Assembly (NCBI RefSeq): GCF_901000735.1
Contig: NC_081548.1
Location: 2,418,001 to 2,482,000, forward strand
DNA length: 64,000 nucleotides
DNA from: Corylus avellana
Taxonomy: Eukaryota; Streptophyta; Magnoliopsida; Fagales; Betulaceae
Reading direction: 5' to 3'
In this document: in pieces, positions 37,301 through 48,819 of the stretch
Layout: each line of letters starts with the position of its first letter
Numbering within the stretch: position 1 is the stretch's first letter
Notes under the pieces: model-generated
Told to the model about the DNA's origin: nothing
The model's database searches: none
What the model saw: the letters and a program-made list of their open reading frames with translations, nothing else
Translations under genes and position numbers: made by a program

Positions 37301-40300
37301 CTATAAAATGACACTTTTTTCTTTTGAAAAAAATCTCTAAACAAAAAACGACGTCGTATGTCCTCAATTGAAATCATTAAACATAAGAGGAGTACTATAT
37401 ATCCCAAAAGTTAATTTCCAAATGATGTATCACTATTTCATAAGATTTATCATTTTAGAAAGTGTGTTACCAACTCATGGGATGGTGACACATCATTTGG
37501 GAATCAACTTTTGGGAAGAAAATTTGGGATGTGTAGCATTTCTCTAAACATAAAATGATGTTATTTTATGAATTATATTTAAAAAGATAAAGTCGGGGCC
37601 GGTTGGAATTCCGTCAGAAACTAACTAATTGAATCTTTTGTTTATGGATGAATTGAGTCAATGGTGGAGGAGGGTTAGGACAAGGCATGTCTAAGGTTGG
37701 AAGTTTATTATGCAGAAGAAAATATTAATAAACTATTAATTGAAATACATGCATAACATATGCCTCTATGCATTCGGGGAAAGGATTTTAAGGAAAGTTT
37801 AAAGCATGTACTTGGTAGAAATAACTATGGTCATTGTTGGAATTCAGTACATAATATCTGACATTATATCAGTCTCTCTGAACGAGCTCACCATTGAATT
37901 ATTTTGAAGAGAAAGAAATGTTGTAATTCTTGCACAATGTGGATCTATTTTCAATTTGTTGTTGGCTGTCATTTTTTTTTTGATAAGTAATAACCAGTCT
38001 AATTAAAGGCTGCCATTTTTCTTTTGATAAATAATTAATTTCATTAAAGAGCGTAGAGGGGTGCAAACTTATTACACATGATGTATACAAAGAAAGTCCC
38101 CCTTACCTCTTAAAATAAGAACAAAAATCAACAACAATTAGAAAATTAAGATTATACACCATAGTCCAACTAAAAAGCTATTTGACCATGTTGTTTTTGA
38201 GTTCTTCCCTTGTCTTCTCACAATCTTCAAAACATCTAGCATTCCGCTCTCTTCATATACTCCACATTAAGCACAATGAGGTTATCCTCCACATATCTAG
38301 AGCTGAGAATCTACCCACCTGACCTCGCCAACAATCTAACACCTGCACTGCTCTTGTAGGCATAACCCAATGATCTGAATAGGGTAAAGATCGCATTCCG
38401 TAATTTTCTTGCCACTTCACAATGGAGTAAGAGATAATCAATAGATTTTCCGCTCCTACATCCAATGCCATTCCAAAGCTATGACTCTTCTCTTTCTCAG
38501 ATTATCCATTGTCAAAATCTTCCCATGAGCTGCTTTCTACATAAAAAAACTCACTCTCAATGGGACTTTTAACTTTCCAAACACTTCTCCAAGGAGTGGT
38601 TAGTTTGACTTTTGATCTTTGCTGAAGTAGCTTCTCCCTCATTTTGTCCATTTTGAATTATGGAGCGGTTAAATATTCAACGAAAAAAAAAATGGTATAA
38701 AGTCTTTGTCTGGGTTTAGTCTCAAGTTGATTTTACTAATTCATTTGGCGAAACTCAACTAAAGAAAGTCTTAATCTCAATCAATTGTGTTCTGCACTAC
38801 ATGGACCCTTTTGCACCATCCAGTCATATATATGGTCACCTTTTCTTACAAGGTTTCTTGGGATCTTTCAGTAGTTGATTAATCCCTGGGTACATCTTTT
38901 ATAGTCATATTCTTCCCTCGTCACTGTCTACATCATTACGGTTTCATTTTACCCTATTTGCTTCTCCAGCTCCAATCAGCAAAAAAAAAAAAAAAAATTG
39001 GGATTTTTGCACACTTTTGTTTAGGAAAATTCATTTATTCTTCTTAATAATCAATTTCTGCTTGACAAGCTGTAGGTGCTTGCTGAAAAGTTGCCAGAAC
39101 TTCTAGATTTTCCAAAAGACCTTGTGAGTTTGGCAGCTTCAACAAAGGTATTATTTCTTGGTTTTTTTTTTTGGGGTGTTGATTTTGTGGAAACAGTTCA
39201 TTTCCTGTATTTTCTATCTTTGTAGCTCAAAGATTTATTACCATGCAGATACAATTGAAATATTTGGCGGAGGAAATGCAGGCCGTTAGTAAGGGGCTGG
39301 AGAAGGTTGTACAGGAATTAACTGCCTCAGAAAATGATGGTCCTGTGTCAAATAACTTTTGCAAGGTACTCGTGTATTGGCTGCATATGTGTTCATACGT
39401 GTGAATGAAGTTTCTCTACATATGTTGCTGTTTGATTTTCCTGCTCTGATGGATGCATTGCTTTGAGGCATGCAATAATTGTTAAGTATTCTCCTCCCAA
39501 TTCATAGCTTGAAAGTATTTGGGTGGAGCAAATTCTGAAAAACCAATAGTATCTGTTACCTTCATGGCAATTGTAAAATTTGGGGGGCCCCCCGGGGGGG
39601 GTGGTGGTGGTTGGGGGGCGATGGTCTAAAGCCTGTCTAAGTTGTGATTCTTTGTAATTTGTGGCACAAGTCTTCTCTGTAGACTTTTCCTTTCTTCCCT
39701 AACTGCTTTACCATTTTCTTATGCCTTGTCATCTAATCTGAGCTCCATTACCTTTCTAGAAACATTCGCCCCCATTGCATTTCAATCCTCCTCTAGACAA
39801 GTGAATAATTAGTTGAAAATGTCACTATCTACAATTTCTTAACACGATTGGTAATGAAGGGGCTAAAAGGAGGGAAGGGGATTAAGAGATACTTTTAATC
39901 TTTATCTAATATTATTCTTGAAACTTAGGAATTAGAACATGTTCCTTTATATTGCCTCCTGGGCATGAGGATAAACTGCTTAGCCCGTTAGGGGTGAAAG
40001 CTCCTGGATTACCTGGTAACTAGTTCTGGCGGGTGAGGTCAGTTACCGGTAGAAGTTTGATTAACGGTGAGGATTGTTGTACAGTATGTGTTTGCGACGT
40101 GCAATTAATCTGAGTAAAATTCTCCTACGTTATCAAAAAAAAAAAAAAAAAAAACATGTTGCTTTATACTAGTCGAGTTCCTAGACCCAAATTGGTCAGA
40201 CTTATTGATTATAACTGAAAGCTGAAATTGGCAAATATCACATTACGTGACATACATGATTTTCATAAGATAAAACTTGAAGTTATCAGTCTTGTGAGGA

Positions 40301-41874
40301 TGATAGATTTTACGTTATTTATCGATTGATAAATTACACATGCTCCCTTGGGTCCTGAGCTCACGACTTTGCCTTTGATCCTATTCTTACAGAGAAAGGA
40401 GGTGGAGCTCGCTGGTTTGCTGTAATAATAAATATTTCAATGATATCATTAATGAATCAGTCAATGGAGCCTCTTTTTGTTTTTGTTTTTTTGTTTTTCT
40501 GTTTTGTTTTGTGTTTTTTTTTTTCCAGCTGTGAAGGTTTCTACTATCTGTATAACTAATGTTCAAAGGGTTCTGACTTCAGTACTTATCCACACCCTGA
40601 CTGGCACCTACTGGGTCCATCTTTCCTAAACTTCCACCTGGTCTTTGGCCCGAGCTGTGTGAGGCAGAAACTTGTCTCACGTATGGTGTCAGGGACCAAG
40701 CCCCAGCCCACGAGTAACAGTGTGGCTTAGGTCAACTAACACAAAGAAGATACAGTTCTCTCAAAAATTGTCTATGGGTTCAAAACTTCATATTGGGAAG
40801 GAGTGTTGTTGGTTTCAAGGTCTTGATCATTTACATGGACTCACTTTTTCATTCCATTGTGGCAATTCGATGACTTATAAACTGCCCAAAACGAGTGATT
40901 TGCTCAGGTTTGAGCATAATTGATCCCATTGTGCTGACCTGATGCCAGTAAACTTTTCAGCCTTGTACAAGAATGGAAAACTGGAGTGTTTTCTGCATTG
41001 GTGGATAAAGAATCATTATTTGCCCCCTAGGGCACCTAACAAAGTAGAACATTCTGCTTGATCTAATGCGCCCATTTGAAGAGGCCATCCCTTCTTTCTT
41101 GTTTAAACACTCGCATTTGTCTCGCTACTGCGTTGAGTTTATTTTGATTATTTATCTGATTACAATTAATTCAGTTATTAATATTATATCTTTCATTGAA
41201 ATATTCAGATTTTAAAGGAGTTCCTTGGTTTTGCTGAAGCGGAGGTGAGGTCTTTGGCTTCACGTTATTCTAGTGTGGTATGCATCAAGCTCATTTTGAT
41301 GGAGTTGATTTTAGATGATAGCTTTCGAGATGATATACACACAGTACTAGACATATTTCTGAATTTGGATGTTTTCAGGGTAGAAATGCAGATGCATTAG
41401 CTCTTTATTTTGGGGAAGATCCGGCCCGTTGCCCATTTGAGCAAGGTATTTTTAGTCTTACAGTTTTGATTTCTCTGTAGTCCTGTTCAAACTGCAGTAG
41501 GAAAAAAGAAGTGAAAGAATATTAAAACTACTACTTCTTTATGCACCAGTTATGCATCATTTAGTAGGAATAGTTCTAGCCATGTTTAACATTCTCACTC
41601 CTTGTTTGTTTGTTAGCTTGATATTTGCCTTTTCCTTTCAAAGGGTTCTGATTTTCTATCTTTTTTTATTATTTGGTAATGTCCTTTAGTCGTATCGACT
41701 CTGCTCAACTTCGTGAGGATGTTTGTACGAGCACACGAGGAAAACTGCAAACAGATTGAGCTTGAAAAGAAGAAGGCCCAGAAAGAGGAAGAAAATGAGA
41801 AGGTGAAGGTCGGTACACCCAAAAAGGAGTCGGTACACCTGCGGACTGCCATCAGGAGTGGAAACATCAATTGA
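21983..41874 (+). CDS. Class II formin (PTEN-C2-FH1-FH2)
   Basis: Actin nucleator/elongator of the plant class II formin family (FH13/14/18/20 type; exact orthology not resolved). Coding exons: 21983-22055, 23500-24200, 25476-25697, 25905-27829, 27941-28070, 31648-31719, 34823-34921, 35059-35100, 35402-35482, 35576-35626, 35723-35804, 36542-36636, 39076-39147, 39249-39365, 41209-41277, 41379-41445, 41690-41874. Phases are consistent throughout: 4083 bp, 1360 aa, ending RSGNIN. The N-terminus (MALFRKFFYRKPPDGLLEIS) leads into a PTEN-like domain, residues about 1-200, with HCERGGWP near residue 125 in place of a catalytic HCxxGxxR, so probably inactive. A C2-like domain covers about 205-345, then a serine-rich linker, a proline-rich FH1 at about 675-885 (profilin-actin binding) and FH2 from KPYHWLKL near residue 945 to about 1330. 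A basic, charged tail follows. Introns after exons 5, 6, 12 and 14 are 2-3.6 kb and transposon-filled. Confidence 0.95.
22281..22331. repeat. (AT)n microsatellite in formin intron 1
   Basis: Uninterrupted AT dinucleotides over about 50 bp, bounded on both sides by TACATTGTAA- and TTACAATGT-like sequence, so the whole is palindromic. Confidence 0.9.
22947..23006 (+). mobile_element. Micro-retroposon tail with 19-bp target duplication
   Basis: aagaagtattcccatatgt at 22947-22965 and 22988-23006 flanks only TACTTATC plus an A-run. The insert is just the 3' end and poly(A) of a retroposon, like the one at 4085-4150. Confidence 0.75.
26064..26382 (+). repeat. 55-residue tandem repeat in the formin linker
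   Basis: VLQQITASNILQERLDTFSV (from 26064) recurs as VLQQIKSSNALQERLETVSV (from 26229), 165 bp apart, each followed by an alanine/serine tail with LLPDSTP or LLLDSTP. In-frame internal duplication between the C2-like and FH1 regions. Confidence 0.8.
27207..27548 (+). repeat. 60-residue tandem repeat in formin FH1
   Basis: Segments starting at 27207 and 27387 (offset 180 bp, one 3-bp indel) each encode KNSA-TSAPP, a run of prolines, SGPAS-PTRT, PPPPPGSA-KDSS-KNS-HVPP. The duplication doubles the number of proline tracts available to profilin. Confidence 0.85.
28199..28917. mobile_element. hAT-type element in formin intron 5
   Basis: Inverted ends TAGGGGTGAAAATGCGG and CCGCATTTTCACCCCTA with a perfect 8-bp duplication gttcaagc at 28191-28198 and 28918-28925. 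719 bp. The subterminal regions are rich in GCGGAT/ATCCGC repeats in both orientations. No transposase open frame, so non-autonomous. Confidence 0.9.
29051..29501. mobile_element. Long-inverted-repeat MITE in formin intron 5
   Basis: GGGAAGCTATATTTACACTC at the left and GTAAATGTAGTTTCCC at the right, plus paired ACTACCATGCAATTTGCAAT and ATTGCAAATTGCGTGGTAGT, give inverted repeats of over 50 bp. AT-rich flanks prevent a clean target-duplication call. Mutator-like by structure. Confidence 0.65.
31962..33665 (-). mobile_element. 5'-truncated LINE in formin intron 6 (antisense)
   Basis: Minus-strand coding remnants include LIFADDTLIL (about 33585-33617, an intact RT catalytic FADD), LKYLSLPLGA and KGGRITLIMSTISKLPMYFM (33480-33138) and a zinc-finger RVT-like stretch (32950-32169, FLWCLWQERNYRCFED). 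The low end has T-runs with GATAAGTAAC and GATAAATAAT, the minus-strand 3' tail. Several frameshifts and stops. A target duplication could not be fixed. Confidence 0.8.
36945..37350. other. Unexplained GC-richer block in formin intron 12
   Basis: Sequence such as CTCCCCCCAAATGGAGG and TCGGGGGGCGAATTGGGC differs in composition from the surrounding intron and is open on the plus strand over about 260 bp. No protein family or repeat boundary recognised. Confidence 0.3.
37385..37548. repeat. Fold-back MITE in formin intron 12
   Basis: CCCAAAAGTTAATTTCCAAA followed by TGATGTATCA pairs with TGACACATCATTTGGGAATC followed by AACTTTTGGG. Related sequence (AAATGATGTGTCA, GGTGACACATTTTTCTAAAG) occurs at 12590-12645. 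Confidence 0.6.
37964..38640 (-). mobile_element. LINE 3' fragment(s) in formin intron 12 (antisense)
   Basis: T-run plus GATAAGTAA at 37971-37990, then a second T-rich tail with GATAAATAAT near 38027, then minus-strand zinc-finger RVT coding remnants (38471-38253, and 38580-38500 reading like KVPLRVSFFVWKAAHGKIL with frameshifts). ggctg(t/c)cat at 37964-37972 and 38008-38016 may be the target duplication of a separate micro-tail insertion. Heavily decayed. Confidence 0.65.
39936..40168 (+). mobile_element. SINE-like retroposon in formin intron 14
   Basis: aacatgttcctttata (39936-39951) and aacatgttgctttata (40153-40168) differ at one base and flank about 200 bp ending TTATC followed by a poly(A) run. 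Direction is plus. No recognisable coding sequence; a SINE or 3' piece of a LINE. Confidence 0.65.
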
Positions 41875-42353
41875 TCAAGGATTATTCACTCTACATTCAC
41901 CTGAGCAACACAAGATAATTGCTGCTTGGATGGAAAACCCATACAAGGAGTGAGAATACAAACTACAAACCGCAGCATTGATACTGATGGCATGGAGAAT
42001 ATTTAATCTAATGGCAACAATAAGTCAGCGGTTAATGAAAATGCAGGTGTACAACTGGGGAGATTTATTTCAAGCAGTAAGCCTCATACGTCCCCTTTTC
42101 TGCTTTGGAACTTATTGTAGTTTATGAATCTTGAACTTAAAGTCTTTTTATTTTTTATTTTTTATTTGAATGATTTAATTTGTTGTTTTTGGAGCAGTGA
42201 TGCTGGAGCTGAAGGAGTCCTGTTGGATGAGCCACTTTTAAGATGCTCTTAATTATTTTTGCTGTAACCGCGGCGGGGTTTCGTCATTGTTTCTGTATAT
42301 TTTTTGAATGATAGGCAGGTGTACAATCGTTTGAATGCATGTACAGAAATAAA
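41875..42353 (+). other. Formin 3' UTR with an intron and poly(A) signal
   Basis: After the TGA at 41872-41874 the transcript seems to continue to AATAAA at 42348-42353. Within it, GTAAGC at 42077 and a T-rich tract ending GGAGCAG at 42197 look like a 121-bp intron. If spliced, the junction lies about 200 nt past the stop codon. Both the UTR and its intron are predictions from splice-site and poly(A) motifs only. Confidence 0.55.
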
Positions 42354-43736
42354 ATTTCATTGAGAAGATATGATAAGCTCTTGAAATAGGTTGTGTTTTG
42401 GCACCAAATAAGAAAAGAAAAAGAAATATGTGATGTCTAGATGGAAAGCAACAATAAGTGCCATTATCAAATTATCAAGGTTGAGTGGTGAACCCCCTAT
42501 CACACAATGTGCTTTCCATCTAAAACATTTCAATACTTACTGAGGTCACCACAGCAAATTGTATTAGATTTAGAAAGTATATTTCTTCTGGTAAAGACGG
42601 TGGGTGGGGAGTCTACATGAGTACTTGTTTGCTTCAGATTTCTCAATCCAAGCCCAACTCTAGCATAAGTGGGTTGGGTTTTAAGCTCAAGCCCTTGCTC
42701 AATTTGTTAGCCACCAATAAAAGCTTTTTATCTGAATGATCGATGGTTTTATCAGTGAAAAGTCAATCTCATTTTTTTAGATACACAAGAGACACTTCTA
42801 GAATACTCAAACTAGATGGTTAGAAAGATTGCATAAGTGCAGAAAGCTAAAACTTATTGACTAATCATACGCGGGATTTCACCCTACCAAGCCACAACCC
42901 ATTATCTATTTGAACAAAGTTTTCCTCTAAACTTAGTTGTAGGATTTTTTTTCTTCTTTTCAATTCAGTTTATTAAGCTTACACGTGTTCATAATGCATG
43001 TGTGAATCACATGTATTTTAAACACATGTCAGTTTAATCGACTAGTTCTTCCTATTCAATTTGTTTCGTTAATATGACCCTTTTGAAACTAGTTTGTTTT
43101 GAAAACATGATCAAACTTCAAAGTTGCTTCTTCGAGTGAGATTGCATCAAATCTATAGGGCTTGTCTATGCTTTAGGTATCACTACAGAGGCACTAAAAA
43201 AAAAAAAAACAAAGTGGTACATAATTCACCAATTTTTCATTCTATTATCTTCCATGACAATAACAGCAACAGCTTCACTTTTCCAAGAGAAAACGCATGT
43301 GTGACACATGATCATGCCATTTTCACTTTGATGGCATCTTTAATCTTTATAATGATGATCAAAGCTGAATACTCTCGATTTCATAAAAGGAAAGAGAAAG
43401 TTTAGAGAAACTTAAAATACTCAAACCTTATTTTTAACAACTAAGTACCTAAAGAGTGTTGATAGGAGCACTACAGTTAACTTTTACTACGAACCTTAGA
43501 AACGGATGTGGTAGTTCACGTAACACTTAACACGACATAGTGAGTTACTATCCAAAAGAAAACTTAATTAGTTAGTGTTTGACGTAGTAAATACCATATG
43601 AACTACCACGTTTGTTTGTAAGGGATCGTAATAAAATCTGTAATACTCCAACCATTTTCCGACACATAAAAGAAAACCTATCGCTAGACCATTTTTGTCT
43701 CTTTACAGTTGCAGAGATCAGGTATGGTGTTGAGAT
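42354..43736. other. Convergent spacer, formin / first WRKY
   Basis: Contains the 3' ends of two convergent genes. No supported gene or clear repeat boundary; one A-run at 43197-43209. Confidence 0.4.
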
Positions 43737-46439
43737 TCAAATCTTTGATAGTTTAGGTTGTTGGGTGATGGAGCTTGCAACAGCTGCAGCTAAAGCTGCA
43801 GTGAAGTTAGGATCCTTTGTTAAAGAGGCAGCATATTCTGCAATATTGTTGTAGCTGTTGTTGTGGGAATCTTCCACAGAATTTTGAAAGGGTCTTCGAT
43901 TTTCTTGATGAGGAGCAGAGAGAGTAAGATCGAGCGCCGTAGGTGGGAGAAATGGGTCGTTATTATTAGGCATGCGTGGAGGAGAAATAATATTTGCCAT
44001 TGAGCCTCTGGCCATTGTATAATCTGATGAAGATGAAGAGTCCCCAAGAGAAGAACCATGAACATCATGGTTGTGTTGCCCATCATATGTTGCCACAAGA
44101 ACAGACTTGTCTTCCCGACACCTTTGTACCTGAGATTGATGCAGGAATCATGAGGAAAAAATAGCATTTGATTAGACAACAACTTGTTTGTTTTTCTTTT
44201 TTTTTTTTTTTTATTAAGGGGAAACTTCACTTTAGACCCCTGAATTACCTCGCGTTTTACAAGTTTTCTCAAACTTCAAAACCTCTCAATCTAACTTCTA
44301 AACTTTCAACTGCACCAATATGAACTCCAACCCCTCACGGCCAAATTTAGTGTTAGAAATACCAAAAAAGACCAAAATATCCCTGATTTTCGTTATTTTT
44401 TTTATAAGCGTTTTGGAATTAAGGATAAAGTTGAAATTTTATAAAAAAATCAGGGGTATAAACGCCATTTAACGTTTAAAATCTGATGGAGGGGTTCAAA
44501 TTGACTGCAATTGAAAGTTTAGGGGTTCAAATTGAGAGGTTTTAAAATTTGGGGGAGTTTATCAAAACGCGCGGTAATTCAAGGGTTTAAAGTGAAGTTT
44601 CCCATTTTATTAACTATATATGTCATTAAATAACATGAAGGCTATGGAATTAGAAAAAGAAAATAGAGGAATAGGAGAAAATAAATACTCGAAGAGCTCA
44701 AAGGATTACATCTTCTTCTTATTCATTAATTATTTACAATATAAATAGTTCGTATTTATAGGAAAACTGTGTTAGGTGGAGAAAATATCAAATTAATCAG
44801 TATTCAACAAATATTAATCAATCTGAAATCAATTATAAAATGGGATTTGAATACAATCAAATTTGATCAAATATTATGTTAACATAACATAACATATAAA
44901 TTTTATATTTTATTCAATTTGATGGAAAGATTTAATTAAGTAAGTCTGCTAATTGCACAACAAAATTTCTGAAGCTTTTACAGCTGCTATAGTCTATATA
45001 TGTTTCCAGATTTCTTCAGAATAAAACTTGATCAGTTTCTTATCTAATTTTCTGTTACCAAACTAATAGTCAATTAATTCATGAAATTAATGGAATATCA
45101 TTACAATAAATTTATTCATTAGCGGCGACCTTATTAGCATCGACTTTTGATGGTCGATTTACGCTAATAAGCGACTATTAGTGTCGACAGAAAAAACTAT
45201 TAGTTGCTGCTAATGTTTAGAAAGAAAAAAAAACAAAAGAAGCTTAAAACTGTGATTTTTATGATCTAACAACTCCACAGTATTATATGATGGCTTAAAA
45301 ATCCTTATTTCTTTTATAGAATTCCATGTATACCTTCTTTTTGACAGGGCATGCTGGAGCCATGGAACACCTGAAATAAGCTCTTGGTGATGGGTTGTCT
45401 TTGGTGACCTTCTGCCCATATTTCCTCCATTGATAGCCATCTCTCACTATCTAAAATCACAAGAAATATACAAAGATACCGTTAAAATATTTGATAAAAT
45501 GATTAAATTTATATCGCTTTTAAGATAAGTGGTGATTTAACATGATATCATAATAAAAATGGAAGGTTGAATATTGTTTATGTCAATTCATACTCCATTT
45601 CGGTTGAATATTCTAAATTTTAGGTCTCATTTGAGCCCACACACAGTAAAATAAAGGTTAAAATATTGATTAAATTTTATCGGTAGCCATGGCAGATGCA
45701 CAGAGACACACACAAATTAAGGAACATATGAAGAAGACTTACTAGGCTGTTGCCGTGATCATCAGAGTCGGTTCTCACTAGGATTCTTTGTGTCTTATTA
45801 TGTATTGGAACCTCGGATGTCCGTGCTCTCTTGTTTGCTTCATGGTTAAAGCCTGGTTGAGTGAGATTGATGTCCATTTGTCTTGCTTTTGCCTCTTGGA
45901 GATGGGCTTGAAGAATGTTGCATTTGCTGTTCATAACGTCAAGCATGAATCTTAAAGTTTCATTCTCTTTTCTCAAACACTTCAAGTCATCTTGGAGGGT
46001 TTCCACCTGGAGGATATATTAATATATTAATATATTTTCCCTTAATTAGTTTTTTTTTTTTTTTTTTTATATGAAAGTGTATTATTCTATATATGTATAG
46101 TTTTTCCCTCTTAATTTATAGAAAATTTTCTGTTCCTACAACATGGTCATACTTGAATAATATTGTCAATAAATCTAAAATCCAGCTTATTTTTCAGAAA
46201 GATCTGGGGGCCAATTACAAAGAACCAGGACAAAAAAAATCTTAATTTGCTTTAGATCTTTTTACAAAGCATCTATATATATATATATATGATCTGGGTT
46301 TGATTGAACATCAGAAAAATCATGAAAAAGTGGATTTTTTTTGGACATTAAAACCATGCCCAGATGAAATTAATTAAGCAACAAGATAGACGAAATTAAG
46401 AGTCACCTTTTCTTTACAAGAGGCATGAGCTGCTTCCAT
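43737..46439 (-). CDS. WRKY transcription factor, group IIa (short N-terminus)
   Basis: Binds W-box DNA (TTGAC[C/T]) in defence and stress regulation by family knowledge. Exons on the minus strand: 46439-46407, 46006-45743, 45450-45334, 44129-43737; all junctions phase 0; 268 aa. Exon 2 encodes a leucine-zipper-like coil ([20 protein letters not shown], and following). Exons 3-4 give the WRKY domain with WRKYGQK and a C-X5-C-X23-H-X-H zinc finger. The intron between KKK and VQR is the V-type position found in groups IIa/IIb, and [21 protein letters not shown] favours IIa. The C-terminal half has ALDLTLS, an LxLxL EAR-like repression motif, and the IIa tail [14 protein letters not shown]. It lacks the usual IIa N-terminal LDL-type motif, starting directly with an 11-codon exon before the zipper. 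Convergent with the formin gene. Confidence 0.92.
44218..44604. mobile_element. Mutator-like MITE in WRKY intron 3
   Basis: GGGAAACTTCACTTTAGACC, then CCTGAATTACC, at the left is matched by GGTAATTCAAGGGTTTAAAG, then TGAAGTTTCCC, at the right, and the inverted pairing continues for over 100 bp (TCAAACTTCAAAACCTCTCA / TGAGAGGTTTTAAAATTTGG). ttttattaa abuts both ends, consistent with the 9-bp duplications of Mutator-like elements. Confidence 0.75.
45115..45215. repeat. Short palindromic CG-containing repeat in WRKY intron 3
   Basis: CTTATTAGCATCGACTTTTG / CGCTAATAAGCGACTATTAG-type units with inverted pairing. Resembles the interior of non-coding DNA transposons; boundaries not definable. Confidence 0.3.
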
Positions 46440-46572
46440 GTGTGCAAATGATGATGATGAAAAAAAAAAAAAAAAAAACTTCAACTAAGGATAAGTCATC
46501 AGAGTGTTTGGAAGAAGAGAAATAATATTATTTTCTCATGCAGTTGTGGGTATTTATGAGATGGAGAAGCCC

Positions 46573-46582
46573 TATATATATA
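46573..46582 (-). promoter_or_regulatory. Candidate TATA box of the first WRKY gene
   Basis: An alternating TATATATATA lies about 135 bp upstream of the ATG at 46439, a plausible plant TATA position with a short 5' UTR. It is flanked by two near-identical copies of TTCTCATGCAGTTGT about 50 bp apart. Dinucleotide repeats are common here, so this is tentative. Confidence 0.4.
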
Positions 46583-46664
46583 TTCTCATGCAGTTGTTGG
46601 TTCTTTAAGGCTGGCTCGTTCGCAGAACCTTCGCTCAGATCAAAGAAGACTAGTTTGGCGGCTC

Positions 46665-46667
46665 CCC

Positions 46668-46694
<27 letters not shown>
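46665..46694. repeat. (CT)n microsatellite upstream of the first WRKY gene
   Basis: About 12 CT units after CGGCTCCCC. A common feature of plant leaders and promoters. Confidence 0.85.
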
Positions 46695-46698
<4 letters not shown>

Positions 46699-47082
46699 TT
46701 TTGTTTTTACGGGAGACGTTGAAATCAAATCCATGTGTTTGAGAAAAAAATAAAGTTACTATTTATCTCGATTTATTACACATATTTTATACTGAGTAAA
46801 TAATGGTTAATTAATTTGAATCATGAAATACGACGTCAACACTTAAGATTCATTACGTCACCAGCAGTGACGTAAGGCGAGGTTGAAAGGTTCTTTCATC
46901 CATTAACTGTTCGTACGTCCTTCTTCCTTTTTTATAGTCTTTGAAACGTGCAGACTAAAGCCATAGACTTGAGTAGACTATAAAGAAACTGAGATGGAAA
47001 AAAGTCACGCAACTTGAAATCTTTTAATCTTATAGTAAATGATAAATTGCAGAAGCCAAATCTCAGAAAAAGAAAAAGAATA

Positions 47083-47124
<42 letters not shown>

Positions 47125-47620
47125 GCAAAAGCCAAAACACGTAGACATGCTGGTTAGTAGGAATTGTTAACTAACATATATTTTATTTAACCTTTATGGA
47201 CGAAGTTTTCTTTTGAATAATTAATTATGACCTCTAATTCAGTCTATTAATTGATATATTTTTTTGGATTATATGATTTTTATATATAATTTTTAGTAGA
47301 ATTAACAAAGTAATACATGTGAGAATCAAATACTCTAAGGACAAATGTCAATTTTATATATTGAGTTCAAAGTTTTTTTCAACCCAATTTTTTTTTTTTA
47401 AAAAAATGTAATGGGTCTAAGTCATCGAGAAGGAGGACTTCATATTGGAGAAGAAGAATCTTGCTCATAAAGTATGACTCATAGGAAAATAAGGAATTGT
47501 GTATTTTAATATCCTTGATTATTATTATTTAGCTCTCACAGTTGTTTTGGGAGGTGTTAAGGGACCCTAAATTTTTCGTTATGTACGTGTTTGAGAAATT
47601 AATCCAATAGCAAAAAAACT
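46695..47620. other. AT-rich upstream spacer of the first WRKY gene
   Basis: Includes an (AAT)n microsatellite at about 47092-47122 and GACGTCAACA near 46833, whose reverse complement has a TTGAC core. No gene seen. Confidence 0.35.
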
Positions 47621-47629
47621 TTGATATAT

Positions 47630-48025
47630 ATATATAGGATAAGCACCGGTGAAATCCGAAATAGATTCTGTCAAAGTGGAGGATTGAACTCCAGTAGCAA
47701 AAGTCTCCATCCTAAGATCAAAGTACAAAGGCACAAGGAAACTAAATCCCACAAAAATCAACAAGAAAAACATAAAATAATTAATAGCAAAATATACAAA
47801 AGAACCAATAATAAAAAAAAAAAAACACAGCAAAACACTCAAAAACAGTAACATCAACGGAAGGAGATAACAGTGGGGTGGAGTGTGGAGCCATGCAAGG
47901 GCCAAAAGATGGAAGCTTGAGATCCACGCCAGCGCGTGGGGGGTCATACAATGGTGTAGAGGGTGGCATCAAAGATCGGGGTGAGGCGCGTTGTCGGCCA
48001 GGATGAATGGAGGGTGACATATCGG
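47630..48025. other. Possible decayed retroelement segment
   Basis: The minus strand reads as fragments of a proline-rich peptide (SPSIHPGRQRASPRSLMPPS) followed by a phenylalanine-rich low-complexity stretch. GC content rises at 47870-48010. No family is recognisable and no boundary could be defined. Confidence 0.25.
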
Positions 48026-48819
48026 GTTTTGTAAAAATTGCAATACCCCGATTATTAATAAAGGTAATAATAAAAGAAAATGCATTTATCTACATTTTAT
48101 AAAAAAAACACTTGTAATTCAAAAGGATCTAATTCATTTTATAAATTTTTCTGCTCTGGTTGAACTTTGAAGTTACCCCGGAACATACAATGAAACCCTA
48201 GATTTGAATGTTTGAGTAAAACTCTATAATCGTTAGTACAATCGTACACCAAGCGTTTGAAGATAGTACACCGAACTTTCGATGAAGCCTAAAAATCAAA
48301 TTTATCTTATTAGTCACATCAACAAACCTTATTCACTTCACCAACTCTATAAATACCTCTTCATGACCCTTCATACCCTAGTCACCCCATGCATCTCTTC
48401 CACCTAAAAATCTAGAGAGAGAGATTCTAGAGAGAGAATGAGGAGATTTTGATGCTGTTTTATCTTCATTAAAGTAAACCCTGAGCCTTACTTGTTCTCA
48501 TGATTGTTTATATTTTGACCATGCGATTTATCATGATTTTTATAAGTCTTAAGTATGACATAATGCAATTATAATTTATCCCTCTTAAAAGTAAACAAAT
48601 TTTCCAAAAGTTTATGAACTTACTCTTGCTTTTCAAGATTTATTACTTTATTATAATTTAACATATTTTTGTTAAGTTGTTAGAAGCTTTGGTTGGGGTT
48701 TTGTACGTGTTAGATGAGAATTTAGAGTTTTGCATGCATTCTGGTACATGTCGAATGTTCTGTGGTATATGGTTGAATGCTCGATTGTTATGCACCAAAC
48801 ATTTGATATTGAGGCTGAA

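Noticed and set aside
47579..47947. Membrane-protein-like open stretch on minus strand
   Set aside because: Hydrophobicity comes from A/T homopolymers read as Phe/Leu/Ile; no family match.
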